A stretch of DNA of 64,000 nt from Prosopocoilus inquinatus (taxonomy: Eukaryota > Arthropoda > Insecta > Coleoptera > Lucanidae): contig CM069874.1 of assembly GCA_036172665.1 (NCBI GenBank), positions 49,334,707-49,398,706 of the forward strand. Direction: 5' to 3'. This document shows positions 33,701 through 46,376 of this stretch, piece after piece (position 1 is the stretch's first letter; the number at the start of each line of letters is the position of its first letter). The notes under the pieces were generated by a model, which worked only from the letters and a program-made list of their open reading frames with translations, did no database searches and was not told the origin of the DNA. Made by a program: the position numbers and the translations under genes.

Positions 33701-34483
33701 TTGTATCATGGTGAACGACTGTAGGTGTGACAATGACGCGTGGTCAGTAGCTACTGTGGCAGATGGCTTAATCTGTGGTTACAGTGGTTGCGTACTCCGA
33801 CAAAACATACAGATGCGTGTTTAAATACATTTTAACTAAATGGAAGCGCTTACATACAGTTAAATAAATCGTTCATCCGACCACCTGTATGTCCCACCTA
33901 GGCATAAAGTTATGCGACCTGTTAATTATTGTTTTCAGACTCTAGTAATGAAGATGCTCTGACTTTTGTGCAACTTGCCAATATTTAACAACGGAGATAA
34001 TGTTACACCAAGTCTTCGTTAGATGTCCGCGCAACGTCCTCTCTGTGTACATTGCACCTCATACATGCGGTTAAACGCTACTGTTTCACACCATCCATGA
34101 AAGAAGATAGAAAACAAAATTTACGTGCGGCCAAACAGCTTTATTGTTTTATGTTTTTCATATAGCAAAGATAGTCGGTGTGCTCATGAATACCCTGTAT
34201 ACACATTAGAGAATATAGTGTAAATCTAATTTTATTATTATCTTTAATTGAATGTTGTGCATCTGACACAAAAAAATGTACTAAGTTACAGATGTTTAAC
34301 TCTAAGAAGTACATATCTAATGTGTAAAGACGAGTTTTCGTCTGATGAGTCTACATACAAAATATAGGTGAGTGCAGCAGCGCAGATACACGCAGTTATA
34401 GTTGTTATCCAGTTTTATCGTTAATAATGGCTAGATTTCTTGTGTTTGGGACTGTTTATTTGTTGTCAGTACCCAGGGAAATA
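30701..34483. other. Long intronic stretch without recognised features
   Basis: About 3.8 kb of non-repetitive sequence. Short frames such as 30801-30995 and 32245-32499 lack domain signatures. An ACCCTGTATAC near 34190 may be the end of a lost MITE. Confidence 0.4.
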
Positions 34484-35378
34484 CAGGCTGTTCTTTTACT
34501 GTGTGCAAATATTTAAACTTGTAATGCATCATCATAAATGGCAACGATTGAACTCGTATGTCCTTAACGGAAAGTTCATAATTTTCGAGAAAAATGCATT
34601 GGCAGATTCTCGTCACACCGTTTGAGAACTGCTGGCATAACTAAGGAGTGTAGGTGGCACGGCTGCCTGTTTGAACGACGACACGAAAATAGGTCAGTCG
34701 GCCATAGCTTAACGTGGTATAACCTTGTGCATGAACCCTGTGTTGAACGAAAATATGTTTGATTCGTATGATGCGTATTAACAGATCGTAATGGTTCTCG
34801 CAGACAGATAAAAAGACCTGCCGGAAGTCTCACAGCCATTTTGCAAATTTCTACATGCGGAAGGAAACGAATTTCGAAACCTTTCGGTTTACGTGAATTT
34901 ATATTCATCTTCGCGAAGTTTTAAAAAGAATCGATCTTACAAATTACAGATTCAATTAATTCGATTACGAAATCTTCCGGTCAATCAATATTTTAAACCC
35001 GCCTGGATTTATTAAAACAATGTAACCTCACTGCAAGTAAGTAATTACATTTTTAAGTATTTTCAAATTATAGGCCAACGATTATAATTATATTAATTAA
35101 TTAATTACTAAACGATATCAGTGATTATTGATTATTATTACGAAACGCTACGAAATGGGTTTGAATGCGGAACTGAGCGCGGCGTCGGTGTCGACTATCG
35201 GAAGGCGTTGCGAGCGTGCTTGTATTTCTTTCTCGCACATTTCAACAGTTCCAAACAAGTGGTCCCTCCGAAATTTTTTGGCTATAGTACGGTAACCACC
35301 GGAAAATACGCACAAAAGGTAGCGCTTCATGTACTTATACCGAGGTTTTTTTATTTGCACACAGTAAAAGAACAGCCT
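34484..35378. mobile_element. TIR element with 29-bp ends
   Basis: CAGGCTGTTCTTTTACTGTG(TGCAAAT) at 34484 is mirrored by (ATTTGCA)CACAGTAAAAGAACAGCC ending near 35377, next to TA on both sides. About 895 bp. The interior has a 110-codon minus frame (34576-34908, MAVRLPAGLFICLREPLRSV) without recognised homology, possibly a captured or decayed reading frame. Probably Tc1/mariner-like by target and end type. Confidence 0.7.
34576..34908 (-). CDS. Unrecognised 110-codon frame inside a TIR element
   Basis: This is the longest frame of the element at 34484-35378. It begins MNINSRKPKGFEIRFLPHVE and contains several cysteines and histidines. No domain, catalytic motif or membrane segment is recognised. 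It could be a transposase exon, captured host sequence or chance. Confidence 0.2.
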   Translation of the reverse strand: MNINSRKPKGFEIRFLPHVEICKMAVRLPAGLFICLREPLRSVNTHHTNQTYFRSTQGSCTRLYHVKLWPTDLFSCRRSNRQPCHLHSLVMPAVLKRCDENLPMHFSRKL

Positions 35379-36371
35379 ATATAATTCACAATCGAAGCGT
35401 TTTAACTTTTTGCAAGAAAGTAATAAAAATTTTTTTGGATGACTGTTCTTTGGTGTTTAGGTACCCACAAACTGACGATATTTCTAACAGCGGATATTAT
35501 CAACATTTTAAACGGAGCTCTATGTCATGTTTAGAATATGACATATCACGTACGTTCAACAAAATTTCAATCACTTTCTAATTCACACTTAAATTGCAGT
35601 TTTCATGTCTTATGTAACTATTCTTTAGTGTCTTTATTTTTCAGAGAATATCAGGTAGGTGACGGCTGTGCAATATATGTAAAAAATAATTATGGTATGA
35701 GTAAGATTATCCTGAATATTGAACCGCTGGAAAAGGACATTGAGTTCTGCTGCTCGATGATGGAAGCAAAAGATTTGGTCCCCGAATGCGAATTTAAATA
35801 ATTTTATCAGCACTTTAGAATAGATGATATTCTGAATTCTGTATGTAATAAATATGATTATATCTTATATCTATAATTTCAATGAGCATTTGATGTCCTG
35901 GATATCTTTTCTTCCTATTCATTACAGCATCTTGTTACGATAAACAGTAGAATAACTCCAGCCAGTGCCTTACTACTTGAAAATATATTCACTAATTATC
36001 CGAATGAATATGCTCATTTCAAAGTAGAACCCTCTAATTTTTCTCTGACCATTCATATATTTTAATGTCTAATGATTTGTTGTTGATAGGAATAGCGTCG
36101 ATGCATTTCTTTACAAAAGAGTATTTAATTCTGCAAATATAAACGACTTCATAAAAAATATTAAGACCGCGACTTGGGATAATGTTCTTGAAGAATAAGA
36201 CATTGATTCAAAATATGAAATACTCCTATTTTTTAATATATTATTTTATTTTTATTTCAATAGGTCATTTCCGTTAGTAAAATTTGAAACGTCAAATTTT
36301 AAGAAGCAAACCTGGATTTCACGAGAAATTAATCGCAATCTGTCTGAAATTAATGATCTACATTTATTATA

Positions 36372-37122
36372 CAGGGTGTTCCAAAATTTTATACGTAAAT
36401 TTTGTGAGTGAGTAAAAGACGTCAAAATAATTGATTCTTGTTAATGAACTTATGTCCCACAATGCCAACTTACTGAGATGCGGTACAATAACCGATGAAA
36501 ATATGCAAGGAAAAGAAAATTAATAATTGCGTTCAAAACGATATTGGTAGTTATTTATGATAATGTTATTTTTATATGAATTGTTTCAAAGTTAAAGCCC
36601 CTTGCCGCAATGCAAGCAGGTCAGGTAAAACCTCTTCAAGTAAATGAAGACAAACTTCGCTAGTGAGACGTGGAGAAAATATGTACGGACCTATCAGATT
36701 ATTTCCAACAATGCCTGTCCACAAGTTAACTGAAAATCTGATTTGGTGACATCGAATACGGTAACCATTGAGGATTTTCATTAGCCAATTGAAATGCACG
36801 AAAAACTTATTGGCTAGATATATGCAACAATTCAATTTGTAGGTGCGCAGCCTGGAATATTTCACAGCATTCAGCAATTAATGACGGCGGCAAAAGGGCA
36901 CAACTTTGAACAATTTTTATAAAAATAACATTATAATAAATAACTACCAACATCGTTTTGAACACAATTATTAATTTTCTTTTCCTTGCATATTTTCATC
37001 GGTTATTGTACTGCATCTCAGTAAGTTGGCATTTTGGAACATAAGTTGATTAACAAAATTTTATTATTTTGACGTCCTTTACGCACTCATAAAATTTGCG
37101 TAGTGAATTTTGGAACACCCTG
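36372..37122 (-). mobile_element. Mariner deletion derivative with about 215-bp TIRs
   Basis: Ends CAGGGTGTTCCAAAATTTTA and TAAAATTTGCG..AATTTTGGAACACCCTG, flanked by TA. The inverted arms run about 215 bp on each side. The middle holds part of a mariner transposase on the minus strand. Inserted into the LINE of 35640-37700. Confidence 0.85.
36572..36877 (-). pseudogene. Mariner transposase fragment
   Basis: A 101-codon frame containing IRFSVNLWTGIVGNNLIGPY and LTSEVCLHLLEEVLPDLL. This is the stretch between the first and second catalytic Asp of insect mariner transposases (usual FSVNVWAGIVG..LIGP...). It is related to VNVWAGIIGDRIVGPVFLEG in the element at 56052-57810. Both catalytic Asp regions are deleted. 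Confidence 0.82.
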
Positions 37123-37924
37123 TATAAGCAGTTTAACAACGATATGTTGTGGAATTAATTTGTAATATTTAATTCCACAATATATCGTTATATTAAAATC
37201 ATATCTAGTATCTAGAATACAGTACTGTGCGCTAGTAGCGTAATACTCATAGGAAAATAAAGTGGCTCAAGGCGTGCCACAGGGTACAATATAGGCACCT
37301 TTGCTCTTCTTGATTTACGTGAATAACTTGTATCTTTACTTAAATACGCAGTCGTTATATCAATCAATCAAGAAATAATTTTCCTGATCTTTCACTTGCA
37401 GCTGCTTGAACAATTACTGAAATGGCAGCCTGGTGCGACATGAACTCGTTAGTTTTAAACCGGAAGAAAACTAAAATCATTCTATTTACTAACAAACCCA
37501 GACATGAATCCCTATACATATATAAATTTTTATGGTAAATCACTCTGTCAACAATATTTTATCAAAAATTCCTGGGTGTAAATATAGATATTTTCAAATT
37601 TGACGACCAAATTAACAACCTTTATAGTAAGTTAAATAGGGCATTTTACGTGGTATATAACTTCGTCGTTCTTTCAATTGAAACAAGAAAATGACAATAA
37701 ATCAGGAGTATATTATTATTCTTCTTCTTATAATGTTGACTAGAATATTACTGACAATTTTGTTGAATTTACATCAAATTTCACATTCTAAACACTGATT
37801 TAAAGCAAAATAATAATTATTTTCAGCACTTTGAATTAACGAGAAGTTGATGTATAAGAACCCAGGGATAAACTAACTAAATTAATGAACAGATTGTCAA
37901 TAGTTATATGTTCCAAACATTATC

Positions 37925-38270
37925 TTCGTCGAACAGTTTAAACAGTGATATACTACGATCGCTTTTTTGACCTAATATTGCATTGGGATTGACAAATGGA
38001 AGCCAGATTGCTACATAATAAGTGATCTCATGCAAATCAGCCGTAGTAGCTGTCAAAAAAGCGATCGTAGGATGTCGCTGTTTAAACTGTTCGTTACTAT
38101 CAAATCGCAATTGCCATTATCCTTGGTCGAAACGTTTTGGTTTGGAGTGAAATTCCCGAGTTACGCTTCTGCGGAAGAAGCTCAAAATAGGGTTGAAACA
38201 GCTGTACAGATGCTGCTCGAGGGTTTCACTGCAATCAAAAACGATTTGCAACAAAATATTGTTATTTTCG
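37925..38270 (+). repeat. Diverged copy of the 312-bp hammerhead element family
   Basis: TACTACGATCGCTTTTTTG...GACAAATGGAAGC and GTAGCTGTCAAAAAAGCG...TAGGATGTCGC are inverted partners. They are followed by the ribozyme region at about 38160-38225, where the core reads CGGAAGA instead of CTGAAGA (U4 lost), while stem II, GAAA and the CAGCTG palindrome persist. Presumably catalytically dead. A parallel 50-codon frame stays open relative to the younger copies. Confidence 0.72.
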
Positions 38271-39471
38271 TCGTTCCGGTTCCAACCGTTCGTTCACCCT
38301 TGATGAATCGCATAGGCCCGGGTTCGCAAGAACGCTTATCCATCATGGTCAGATTCAAATCCGCAGTCGAAGTTGCAGTTACTTGCAAAAGTAAGGCACT
38401 GAGCTAGGTTTAGACGAAATTAATTGAGAACTCATTTAATTTTTGTTCCATGCTTGCATGTTAAGAAATATCGAAGCTTTAAAACGTGCATACCTATACA
38501 TACCGAACTAGTTTAATCCAAGCAACACGCAATAGTTGAATAAACGTATAAATTTTGCCCACATCAGTTTGCATAAAAGATAAAATGTCCGCGATATCTA
38601 CCGTAATCAAACACATGTAATGTTATGAAGGTCAATCAATTTGCAACATTTTGTGACTGACTGATGTAACACAGCACGAATAAACATTAATCCTGTATAA
38701 GTACATGAAAAATAACAAAATTTGCACTCATCACTCTGTATCAAAATAGTAAACTACTGAAGCAACACGCTGTAGTTTAATATACGTGCATTCAACCATA
38801 TTTTGGTTTTGGTAAACGCTTACGGTCGACGTACATGTTTTATACTGTGTAATAAACGTGTACGGTTGTACCAGCTTGATACAGAAATATCGTATGTAGT
38901 ATATGAGACTCGTTTTTTCAACAACTATCACGCGGATATTTTATCCTTTATTAAATGTGTATGGATAATGAATTTATCCGAAAAATTACCAAAATATGGT
39001 TGTACAAAGGTATATCAAACTGCACTTTGGCGTGTTTCTTCGGAAGTTCTTTCACAACCGGCTATATTATCGGTGTCGGTCCCGTATTTGCAGCATTCGT
39101 GTCCGGATCCGAAAGTAGAACTAACCGTAGTGCATTTCGGAACGACAACGGTTTTTTTCCGATTATAGAAAAACTTCATTTCTATCGGTTCGTTCGCAAA
39201 TAACACATCTCTAATTGACAAGGCGAATATTAAGAAAAAAAACTCCATGTGATAGGACGTGACTCCAAACTCCAAACCTAAAAATAAAATATCACGGCTT
39301 GCTGCGTATTTAAATCAGTCGTGAACGAAGTAGGTCTAATTAGTGAGTAATGCACACCTCAGACTCTTTCAAGCTTTTCGACTAAAGTTTGGCATGTCAA
39401 GCTAGTCCAGCGTCAAATTTGTCGATACACCCGCTAGCGTAGCTTTGGGTATGGGTAGCTTTCTCCAAATA
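38271..39471. other. Intronic interval, nothing recognised
   Basis: Overlapping open frames at 38803-39203 have no family resemblance. Codon use and the overlap of several frames do not single out one as real. Confidence 0.35.
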
Positions 39472-40378
39472 CAGGATGTAATCAAATTAGTTTGACATAT
39501 TAATACCGCAAGTTCTTAATCATGTAAGAGAATTGATGCTGCAACTACAAAAAATAAAAAAAATACCTAGTGGAGGAATATTAACTCTTTTGTTTGAGAA
39601 CCTCTGGTCGGCCGTGCACAAAAACAACGTTATAAAACAAAATTCCAACAAAATTCAAGGTCAATTGCTTGATCGCATTCTAAAAGCTTTATGGGAACAC
39701 AATAAAATAGAATCACCGATCGATTAAAGGCGATAGTTCAAATTCACAACCTCTCGGTCGTGGCCCGTGTGTGCATTATGATTAAAGAACAACAATTTAA
39801 ATCTGCTTGCATTGATCAGAATTAAATGTTTCATTCATCATTGACATCCTGGTCTTTGTAAACCAACAATACACATGATTTACAGTCTAATTTCGCGTAT
39901 TAAAATGAAAAATTATTAGTCGCTTTGATTCATTGTCGTTTTTTAATTATTTCCACTAACGAATAGGTTTCTTCGTATCTCGACTTGGATGACGCTTTAT
40001 TGTTTTTGTGCCACAAAATAATAACAGCAATGACTGCATTCAATAACGATTTTCCGAAATGCAGAAAGAAAAGACATTCTTAAACATTTTGCGCAATAAA
40101 GAAATAACAATGCAGTTTAGTGACGACCAGCAAATAAAATACACGATGAATACGTATGAAATAGTAAAATAATTTTAGAAAATGGAATTTGTAATTTTTA
40201 TTTAATTTTATAGTTTTGTGAACAGAAGACTATTAACAATTACGTGAAAATTGAGAAAAATTGATTAACTTAATAAGCAACGCGATGGATATTTATATTT
40301 ATAATTCTTTTCCGTTATGGAATTACATAAGCGAAGATTTTAAGTTTTAATATTTGAAACTTATTTAATTACACGCTG
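39472..40378 (+). mobile_element. Non-autonomous TA-target element, copy A
   Basis: Ends CAGGATGTAATCAAATTAGTT and AACTTATTTAATTACACGCTG, next to TA; 907 bp. The interior (GGTCGGCCGTGCACAAAAAC, ATGACGCTTTATTG, ATTTGCTGGTCG-like motifs) is shared, in inverse orientation, with 59835-60957. A short frame (39533-39727) has no recognised domain. Confidence 0.85.
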
Positions 40379-41338
40379 TATATCCAGAAATTTAAATGCC
40401 ATCATCTCCAGTATAATTTGTAGTTTCTTATTTAAATTCTTGTTGCCAAACAATTGGATTAGTAAGTTTAAAAAGTTGTTTAATTTAATTTTTTCTCTTA
40501 AATGGAAAATGCGTTGTTCTTCGTGTAATCTAGGCAGCGCGTTTTTCGGCAAGGAGAGAATGCTTACCTGCTTTGGATGAAATAAAATACAACTGAGACA
40601 GAAGCACATACTGAAAAAAAAAACGCAGAAAGAAACGTTGGCGTAATTTAAGGCCGTAAAAGTTCCCTTACGGTAGAACACTCATAATCATAAGATTCAA
40701 GTTCGCCAATAAAATAACAAACATAAAATAATTCACCGCATTTAAGGTGATCCTACTAGCTTAATTATTTTATACGTAATTTGACGTACAGGTTAAAAAT
40801 TCTGGTATTATATAATTTGTACTTTATCAAATTGCAGTTTCACATTGAAATTGGGTGTGTTAATGTGTGAAGTATAGTTAGTTATTTCTGATTATTTCTG
40901 TTTTGGCCATCATGATTTTGGCGGAAAATCATCGCAACGTCTTCGTTCAGCCGCTGTTCCCACAAAGTGAAGCGCTTTGTTGCAGCGAATTTCAGCGAAT
41001 AGATATTAGCAGAGCTCTAATGAAACGCGCGACGACGTGTTAAATTGCAAACAAAACAAAAATCGAAAATAAGCAAACACAAGTTAATCTAAAATTTAAA
41101 ACAAAAAAAACAGAGAAAATGATCAATCGTCATGTCACTAACTGAGTTTCACTGAAACGAGCGCATCGACATTGTGTACAAAAAGAGGTTATATTTTCCT
41201 TTTTTTGGGCTATCGTTTTCCTTTGTAAGGCGCGAAATTGTGACTCGACAATATATATATATATGTATACCATTTGCGTTGCTCTCACAGCGAGTACTCA
41301 TTTGCGTAAAAAATATCAATTTTATTCTTTTCCGTGCC
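40379..41338. other. Nothing recognised
   Basis: AT-rich; a short (AT)n run lies just beyond, at about 41262-41274 inside 41339's left flank. The minus frame 40361-40681 is low complexity and not credible. Confidence 0.35.
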
Positions 41339-41933
41339 TTAACCCTCGCCGCCCGTCTGGGGCCTTTTTTGACCCCACGTAAACTAGAATCTATTTTTTT
41401 ATGTTTATTCCGGGTGTATTGTCTTACACCCCTAGATATGCTGCTATCTAACATCATAGAACATCGTCACAATTGTTTTCTTGTTTTTGTTGTAGTAAAA
41501 CATATTTATGCCACAAAATATGCGTTTGGGGTTAATTTTGACCCCAGGTGGGTAATACGTAATAAATTCTTAGCTACGTTTTTATGAAGTTTGGAATGAT
41601 GTTTAGCATAAATTTGCGGTTTTCCATGTTTTTACAAGTTGGGGTTTGTTAGTTGGTTGTTGAAATTTATTCTTTTATAATTGGAAATAAGATTCGGTAT
41701 AAATTTATAGTTATTCCTGTTTCTGCAAGTTGTGATTTGTTCGTTGTGACTGTTCGTTGTGTGTCGCAGTAAGTTTCGTAATTTTGTGTAATATTATGCA
41801 CAAACATGTAATAATTCATGTTTCTGCAAGTTATAACATGAAACATGCCAAAAGTAATACTTATAAATGTAGCTCCATGGGAAGCGTTCTCATTCAAAGT
41901 TTTACTGAGTGATAAGTGAAATGAAAATTTATT

Positions 41934-44192
41934 ATGGCGGATTATAATATAAACTTTGCAAGAGGCTACAGTGAAGAACAAGCTTTTATGGATGTATACA
42001 ATTCTGATTTTGAGATCATTGATAACGAGAGCGATGGTAGTGATGCAGACGATGATTTCACTGAACTGCAGATAGTCGAAGCAAATGATACTGATACTGA
42101 TAATGAAGACGGGAATGAAGAAGTTTGGATTAGCAAGGATGGAATAATACAGTGGAGTAGTATGGAGCCAGGACGTAAAAAAACACAGTCAAGGAATATT
42201 ATAAAACAAATTCCTGGTATATCAAAACATTTAAATTTGTCCACCCGCACAGACTGCTTTTGTGTATTTATGACGAACGAAATCATAGACAAAATATGAT
42301 TGCACACCAATGAAAGGGCAAATGAACAAAAGGAAAAGAAGTCAAGCTTAAAAAATTGGAAGGAATTACAACGTAGTGAGCTTTTGGCATTTTTGGGTCT
42401 AAGCTTGCTTTATGGTATTCAGAAGGGTCACGGGAAAGATCTAAAAGAATTTTGGTCAGAAAAGTACGGTTATCCAATTTTTAGAGCTACAATGTCCAGA
42501 CATCGTTTCACGAACATACTTAGCTGTCTACGATTTGATGACAGAGGTACACGAGAAATTAGAAAAGAAGCAACTAAGAACAAGATTGAACCTATAGCTG
42601 AAATAACTAATATGTTCGTTAGTCAATGCAAGAATGCTTATATACCAAATATTTCTGTGGACGAACACCTGTGTACTTTTAGAGGAAGATGTGGTTTCAA
42701 GGTTTATATTCCTTCAAAGCCGGGAAAATATGGTATAAAAATATGGATGGCTGTAGACTGTGACTCTCGATACATTACAAACCTGCAAATATATTCTGTC
42801 AAAATAGGAAACACAAAGGAACAGGAACAAGGAAAGCGGGTGGTGTTAGATTTGGTAACGCACCTAAACGGCTCTGGTCGCAATATTACTACTGATAACT
42901 TCTTTACTAGCTACAGTATTGGGCAGGAATTATTGAAACAAAAATTAACTCTTGTCGGAACTGTCCGTAAACACCGTAAAGAGCTTCCTTCCTGTATGCT
43001 GCCGCCAAAATTTCGTGAAGAGAAATCATCTGTTTTTGCTTATGCCAACAATACATTATTAGTTTCTTACGTTCCTAAAAAAGGAAAGGCTGTAGTTTTG
43101 TTGTCTACTCAACATAATAGATTTGACGTATCCGACGAAGAGCACAGAAAACCGGAAGTAATACTAAATTACAATTCCACTAAATTCGTTGTTGATACTA
43201 TAGATCAAATGGCTAGGACCTATTCAACAAAAAGATCGATAAGAAGATGGCCACTTGCAGTATTTTTTGATCTTGCGGATTTTGCTGGAATTAATGCTTA
43301 CGTATTATTTTCTGAGCTTGACAATACATACGAAAATAAAACTGGAAGACGCCGCATCTTACTAGAACTAGGCGACGAATTAGTAAAACAAGAAATAGAA
43401 AATAGAATTCAATATTCCCAATCCAAGGCAAGGAAAATTCATAAGGCCATTGAAAATGCAGGGTTTGGAAACTTACTTCAACAATACAAACACCCGGACC
43501 TACCACAAAATAAACGAGGAAGATGCAGCATTTATCCACGGCAAGCAGACAGAAAAACAAATATTTTATGTGATATGTGCAGTAAATTCGTTTGTAAGGA
43601 GCACCTTGAAATGCGCAAATTATGTTTTACATGTACTAGTTTAACGTTAGATGACAGTGAAGAGCACAGAAAACCGGAAGTAATACTAAATTACAATTCC
43701 ACTAAATTCGTTGTTGATACTATAGATCAAATGGCTAGGACCTATTCAACAAAAAGATCGATAAGAAGATGGCCACTTGCAGTATTTTTTGATCTTGCGG
43801 ATTTTGCTGGAATTAATGCTTACGTATTATTTTCTGAGCTTGACAATACATACGAAAATAAAACTGGAAGACGCCGCATCTTACTAGAACTAGGCGACGA
43901 ATTAGTAAAACAAGAAATAGAAAATAGAATTCAATATTCCCAATCCAAGGCAAGGAAAATTCATAAGGCCATTGAAAATGCAGGGTTTGGAAACTTACTT
44001 CAACAATACAAACACCCGGACCTACCACAAAATAAACGAGGAAGATGCAGCATTTATCCACGGCAAGCAGACAGAAAAACAAATATTTTATGTGATATGT
44101 GCAGTAAATTCGTTTGTAAGGAGCACCTTGAAATGCGCAAATTATGTTTTACATGTACTAGTTTAACGTTAGATGACAGTGGCTCAGACTAA
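41934..44192 (+). pseudogene. piggyBac transposase with one stop and a duplicated C-terminus
   Basis: The ATG at 41934 opens an acidic N-terminus (IDNESDGSDADDDFTELQ), but a TGA at 42297-42299 interrupts the frame after codon 121. The same frame then runs 630 codons. The DDD catalytic residues are visible in SVDEHLCTFRGR (first), NITTDNFFTS (second) and VVDTIDQMARTYS (third). The C-terminal cysteine-rich domain reads CDMCSKFVCKEH...LCFTC. From EEHRKPEVIL to LTLDDS, 174 codons are present twice without a difference, so the protein would carry two third-Asp regions and two cysteine-rich domains. Activity would need readthrough or an internal start, and the duplication is likely to disturb folding. 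Two changes in an otherwise clean gene suggest recent inactivation or an assembly error. Confidence 0.92.
43137..44180 (+). repeat. Exact tandem duplication, 2 x 522 bp
   Basis: 43137-43658 and 43659-44180 read the same throughout. The period is 174 codons, so the frame is kept. The junction is ATGACAGT/GAAGAGCAC, while the first copy is entered from TCCGAC/GAAGAGCAC. No divergence is visible, so it is either very recent or artefactual. Confidence 0.95.
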
Positions 44193-44469
44193 TATATTTA
44201 CTACAGCAAAGTATTCACCTCATAAATAAATTTGGTTTAAAATTCATTTTGTTTATATAGTTTAGCTTGTATATATAGTTTATATACATTTAGTTTATTA
44301 AAGTTTATTAATAACTATCGCATACAGACTAATCAATATACATCTTTAAACATTAACATGAAAAATACGTTTTTTTTTATAGCAAACCAACGCAATTTTA
44401 GGTTTGGGGTCAAAAGTGACCCCAGACAGGCAGTATGTAATTTTAAGGTATACGGGTGGTGAGGGTTAA

Positions 44470-46376
44470 CATGATAATTTCAAGTTCATTTCAGTTTCAT
44501 TTAGTTCGGATATTCAATTATCTGTGACATGGATATTCTAGGTGGTTTTATTTTATCGAAAACTAAATTCAACTCTGTATACATACCAATCGCGATTTTC
44601 TCAAATTTGGCCTAACATTTTAGTTGGCATTATTGCTGTTTGTCGTCAAAAAAATATTTAGGGGTATAAATGATGATTCTGGTATTCACCAAAATACCTG
44701 TTGATGCACGTTTGTAAGGAAAAAAGAAATTTCTTTACGCATTTTGAATTGGCAAGAAGTTAAAGGATCGCCAGGAGTAAATTAACTGAATTGATGACTG
44801 AACAGACAATTATTAAAAGGCGCCATAATGACAGGATGAGATATCAAAAGAATAAAAAACAATCATGGCCTTCTGTGTGCTTAAAACAATCGTGAACGGA
44901 TTATAGTTACCATTGACAAGTGATGATTTTTAGAATTGTATTCGACCTTTCTTTTCGCAAACAAAAATCTGTAGTTTATTTTATTTAGTTTTATTACATC
45001 TTACTAGAAAATTATATTTTACTAAGAACGCTATTAATTTATTTTGTTCGGACACGTGGCTACCACCTAAATACAATTACGTTACCTTCTGATTGTTTAC
45101 CGAAATATGGTGACATGTTAGCGCTGAGAGTCACTTAGCTGTTCCGAGCTAGTACTCTGATTACAAATATTAAGGGCCCCAGGGAGAGAACCCGAGCTGA
45201 TCTGTCTCTGCGCACTGTGATACCGACTCCCACGGGTTCACAGCCTGCACCAATATTCGAAATCAAGAGAAATTTAATACTCGGGCACTTAAAGGATCTA
45301 ATCGACGCAGTAAAAATACTAAAAACGTACTTAAAAGATCTGTAGATACACGAGTAGGTTAAATGTGCAACAATATACAATAGCCTGACGGTCTTAAAAT
45401 GATATACCTACACTCCCGGAAAGTAATATTAATATAATCAGCTTAAATATGTAGTAAGCGAGGTTCAATTAGGTCCAATACTGGCCTACACAAAATGCGA
45501 AGCGCTAATCCACATTACCTAAACTAAACTTAAATTGCACTAGACCAGACTATTGCTCAAGCATGTGTTGGAATTTTTACAGATGGGTAGGTTACGATTT
45601 TGGAGTCTAAATGGGCAGTTGTCATCCGGCTAACAAACACAAACAAACATCACGGGGCAGTGCCGTCACTTGTGGAAACATCGAACTTCAGTTACGTCGC
45701 TTGTACCTACTGCCGCACGCTGATGGCCTTGGCAGGAAGGATAGTCGTTAAAGAAAGTGGTGAAACGATAAAGCGGGAAAAAGAAGCTGATCCCTCTCTG
45801 TTCAATGCAGAAACAGGTTAATTACTGGAAATAATTTGCTTACAACAAAAGAGACGTTAGTCAAGGCTTAAAGAATTCCAGCAACACTGTATTTTTAAAA
45901 TTTTGCGTCACATTTATGCACCAATTCTCGGAAGACCACACACACGTGTGTACCTTGAAGTCTCGAGACGAACAATGAACTTGAGGATACCAGACGCGAA
46001 TGCAAGCCTGGCCAAAATGACGGCCAATCAGAACACAGAAAGTAGATAGCGTAACCATCCGAAACCAATGAAAGCCTTGATATCAATCGGCGTCAGAACA
46101 GGGCACGCAATGTTACCTCCTTACAGCTTTATTACAAATTTTTCTTCACTAAATCAGTCTGATACAGATAAAAATCAAATATATACCAGACGTAGTTGCT
46201 GAAAATAACCAGGAATTAAACAGGTAACAACATGTCAATTATTTAACTATAAATATCATTCTGATTTATCAAACATCTTAAGAAAGGAATTTCATTTGAA
46301 GTTTCAAAACCTTCTAAGTAGTACGACGAGACTTTCTGATTCTTGATTCGCATATTATCAATTACCGATAGTGTCA
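44470..46376. other. Intronic interval, nothing recognised
   Basis: Non-repetitive. The frame at 45600-45821 ends at a donor-like CAG/GTTAAT but shows no known domain; 45135-45380 (minus) is also unrecognised. Confidence 0.35.

Larger units (their letters stand above)
35640..37700 (+). mobile_element. Heavily decayed LINE, interrupted by a mariner derivative
   Basis: Endonuclease-like GDGCAIYVKNNY (about 35660-35695), a linker reading TATWDNVLEE (about 36168) and QTWISREINRNLSEIN (about 36311), then beyond the insertion at 36372-37122 an RT fragment QGVPQGT...APLLFLIYVNNL (about 37268-37330) and AWCDMNSLVLNRKKTKIILF (about 37430). The Asp-Asp box is lost. Stops are frequent. This is one of the oldest elements here. 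Confidence 0.78.
41343..44465 (+). mobile_element. piggyBac element with intact ends and TTAA target
   Basis: CCCTCGCCGCCCGT at the left and ACGGGTGGTGAGGG at the right are inverted repeats, each bordered by TTAA (41339-41342 and 44466-44469), the piggyBac signature. Subterminal repeats follow: GTCTGGGGCC..TTTGACCCCA on the left and TGGGGTCAAAAGTGACCCCA on the right, with GGGTTAATTTTGACCCCAGG at about 41529. The transposase gene is nearly complete. One of the youngest-looking elements in the window. Confidence 0.95.

Noticed and set aside
34336..34365. CTGATGAGTC resembling a hammerhead core
   Set aside because: No stem II followed by GAAA within reach, and no stem I partner.
38803..39203. 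Two overlapping frames of 121 and 82 codons
   Set aside because: Frames overlap in different phases along with a minus-strand frame, and none shows a known motif.
45600..45821. 73-codon plus-strand frame ending near a donor-like site
   Set aside because: No recognisable domain, no good acceptor upstream, and codon content not distinct from neighbours. Not enough to call an exon.
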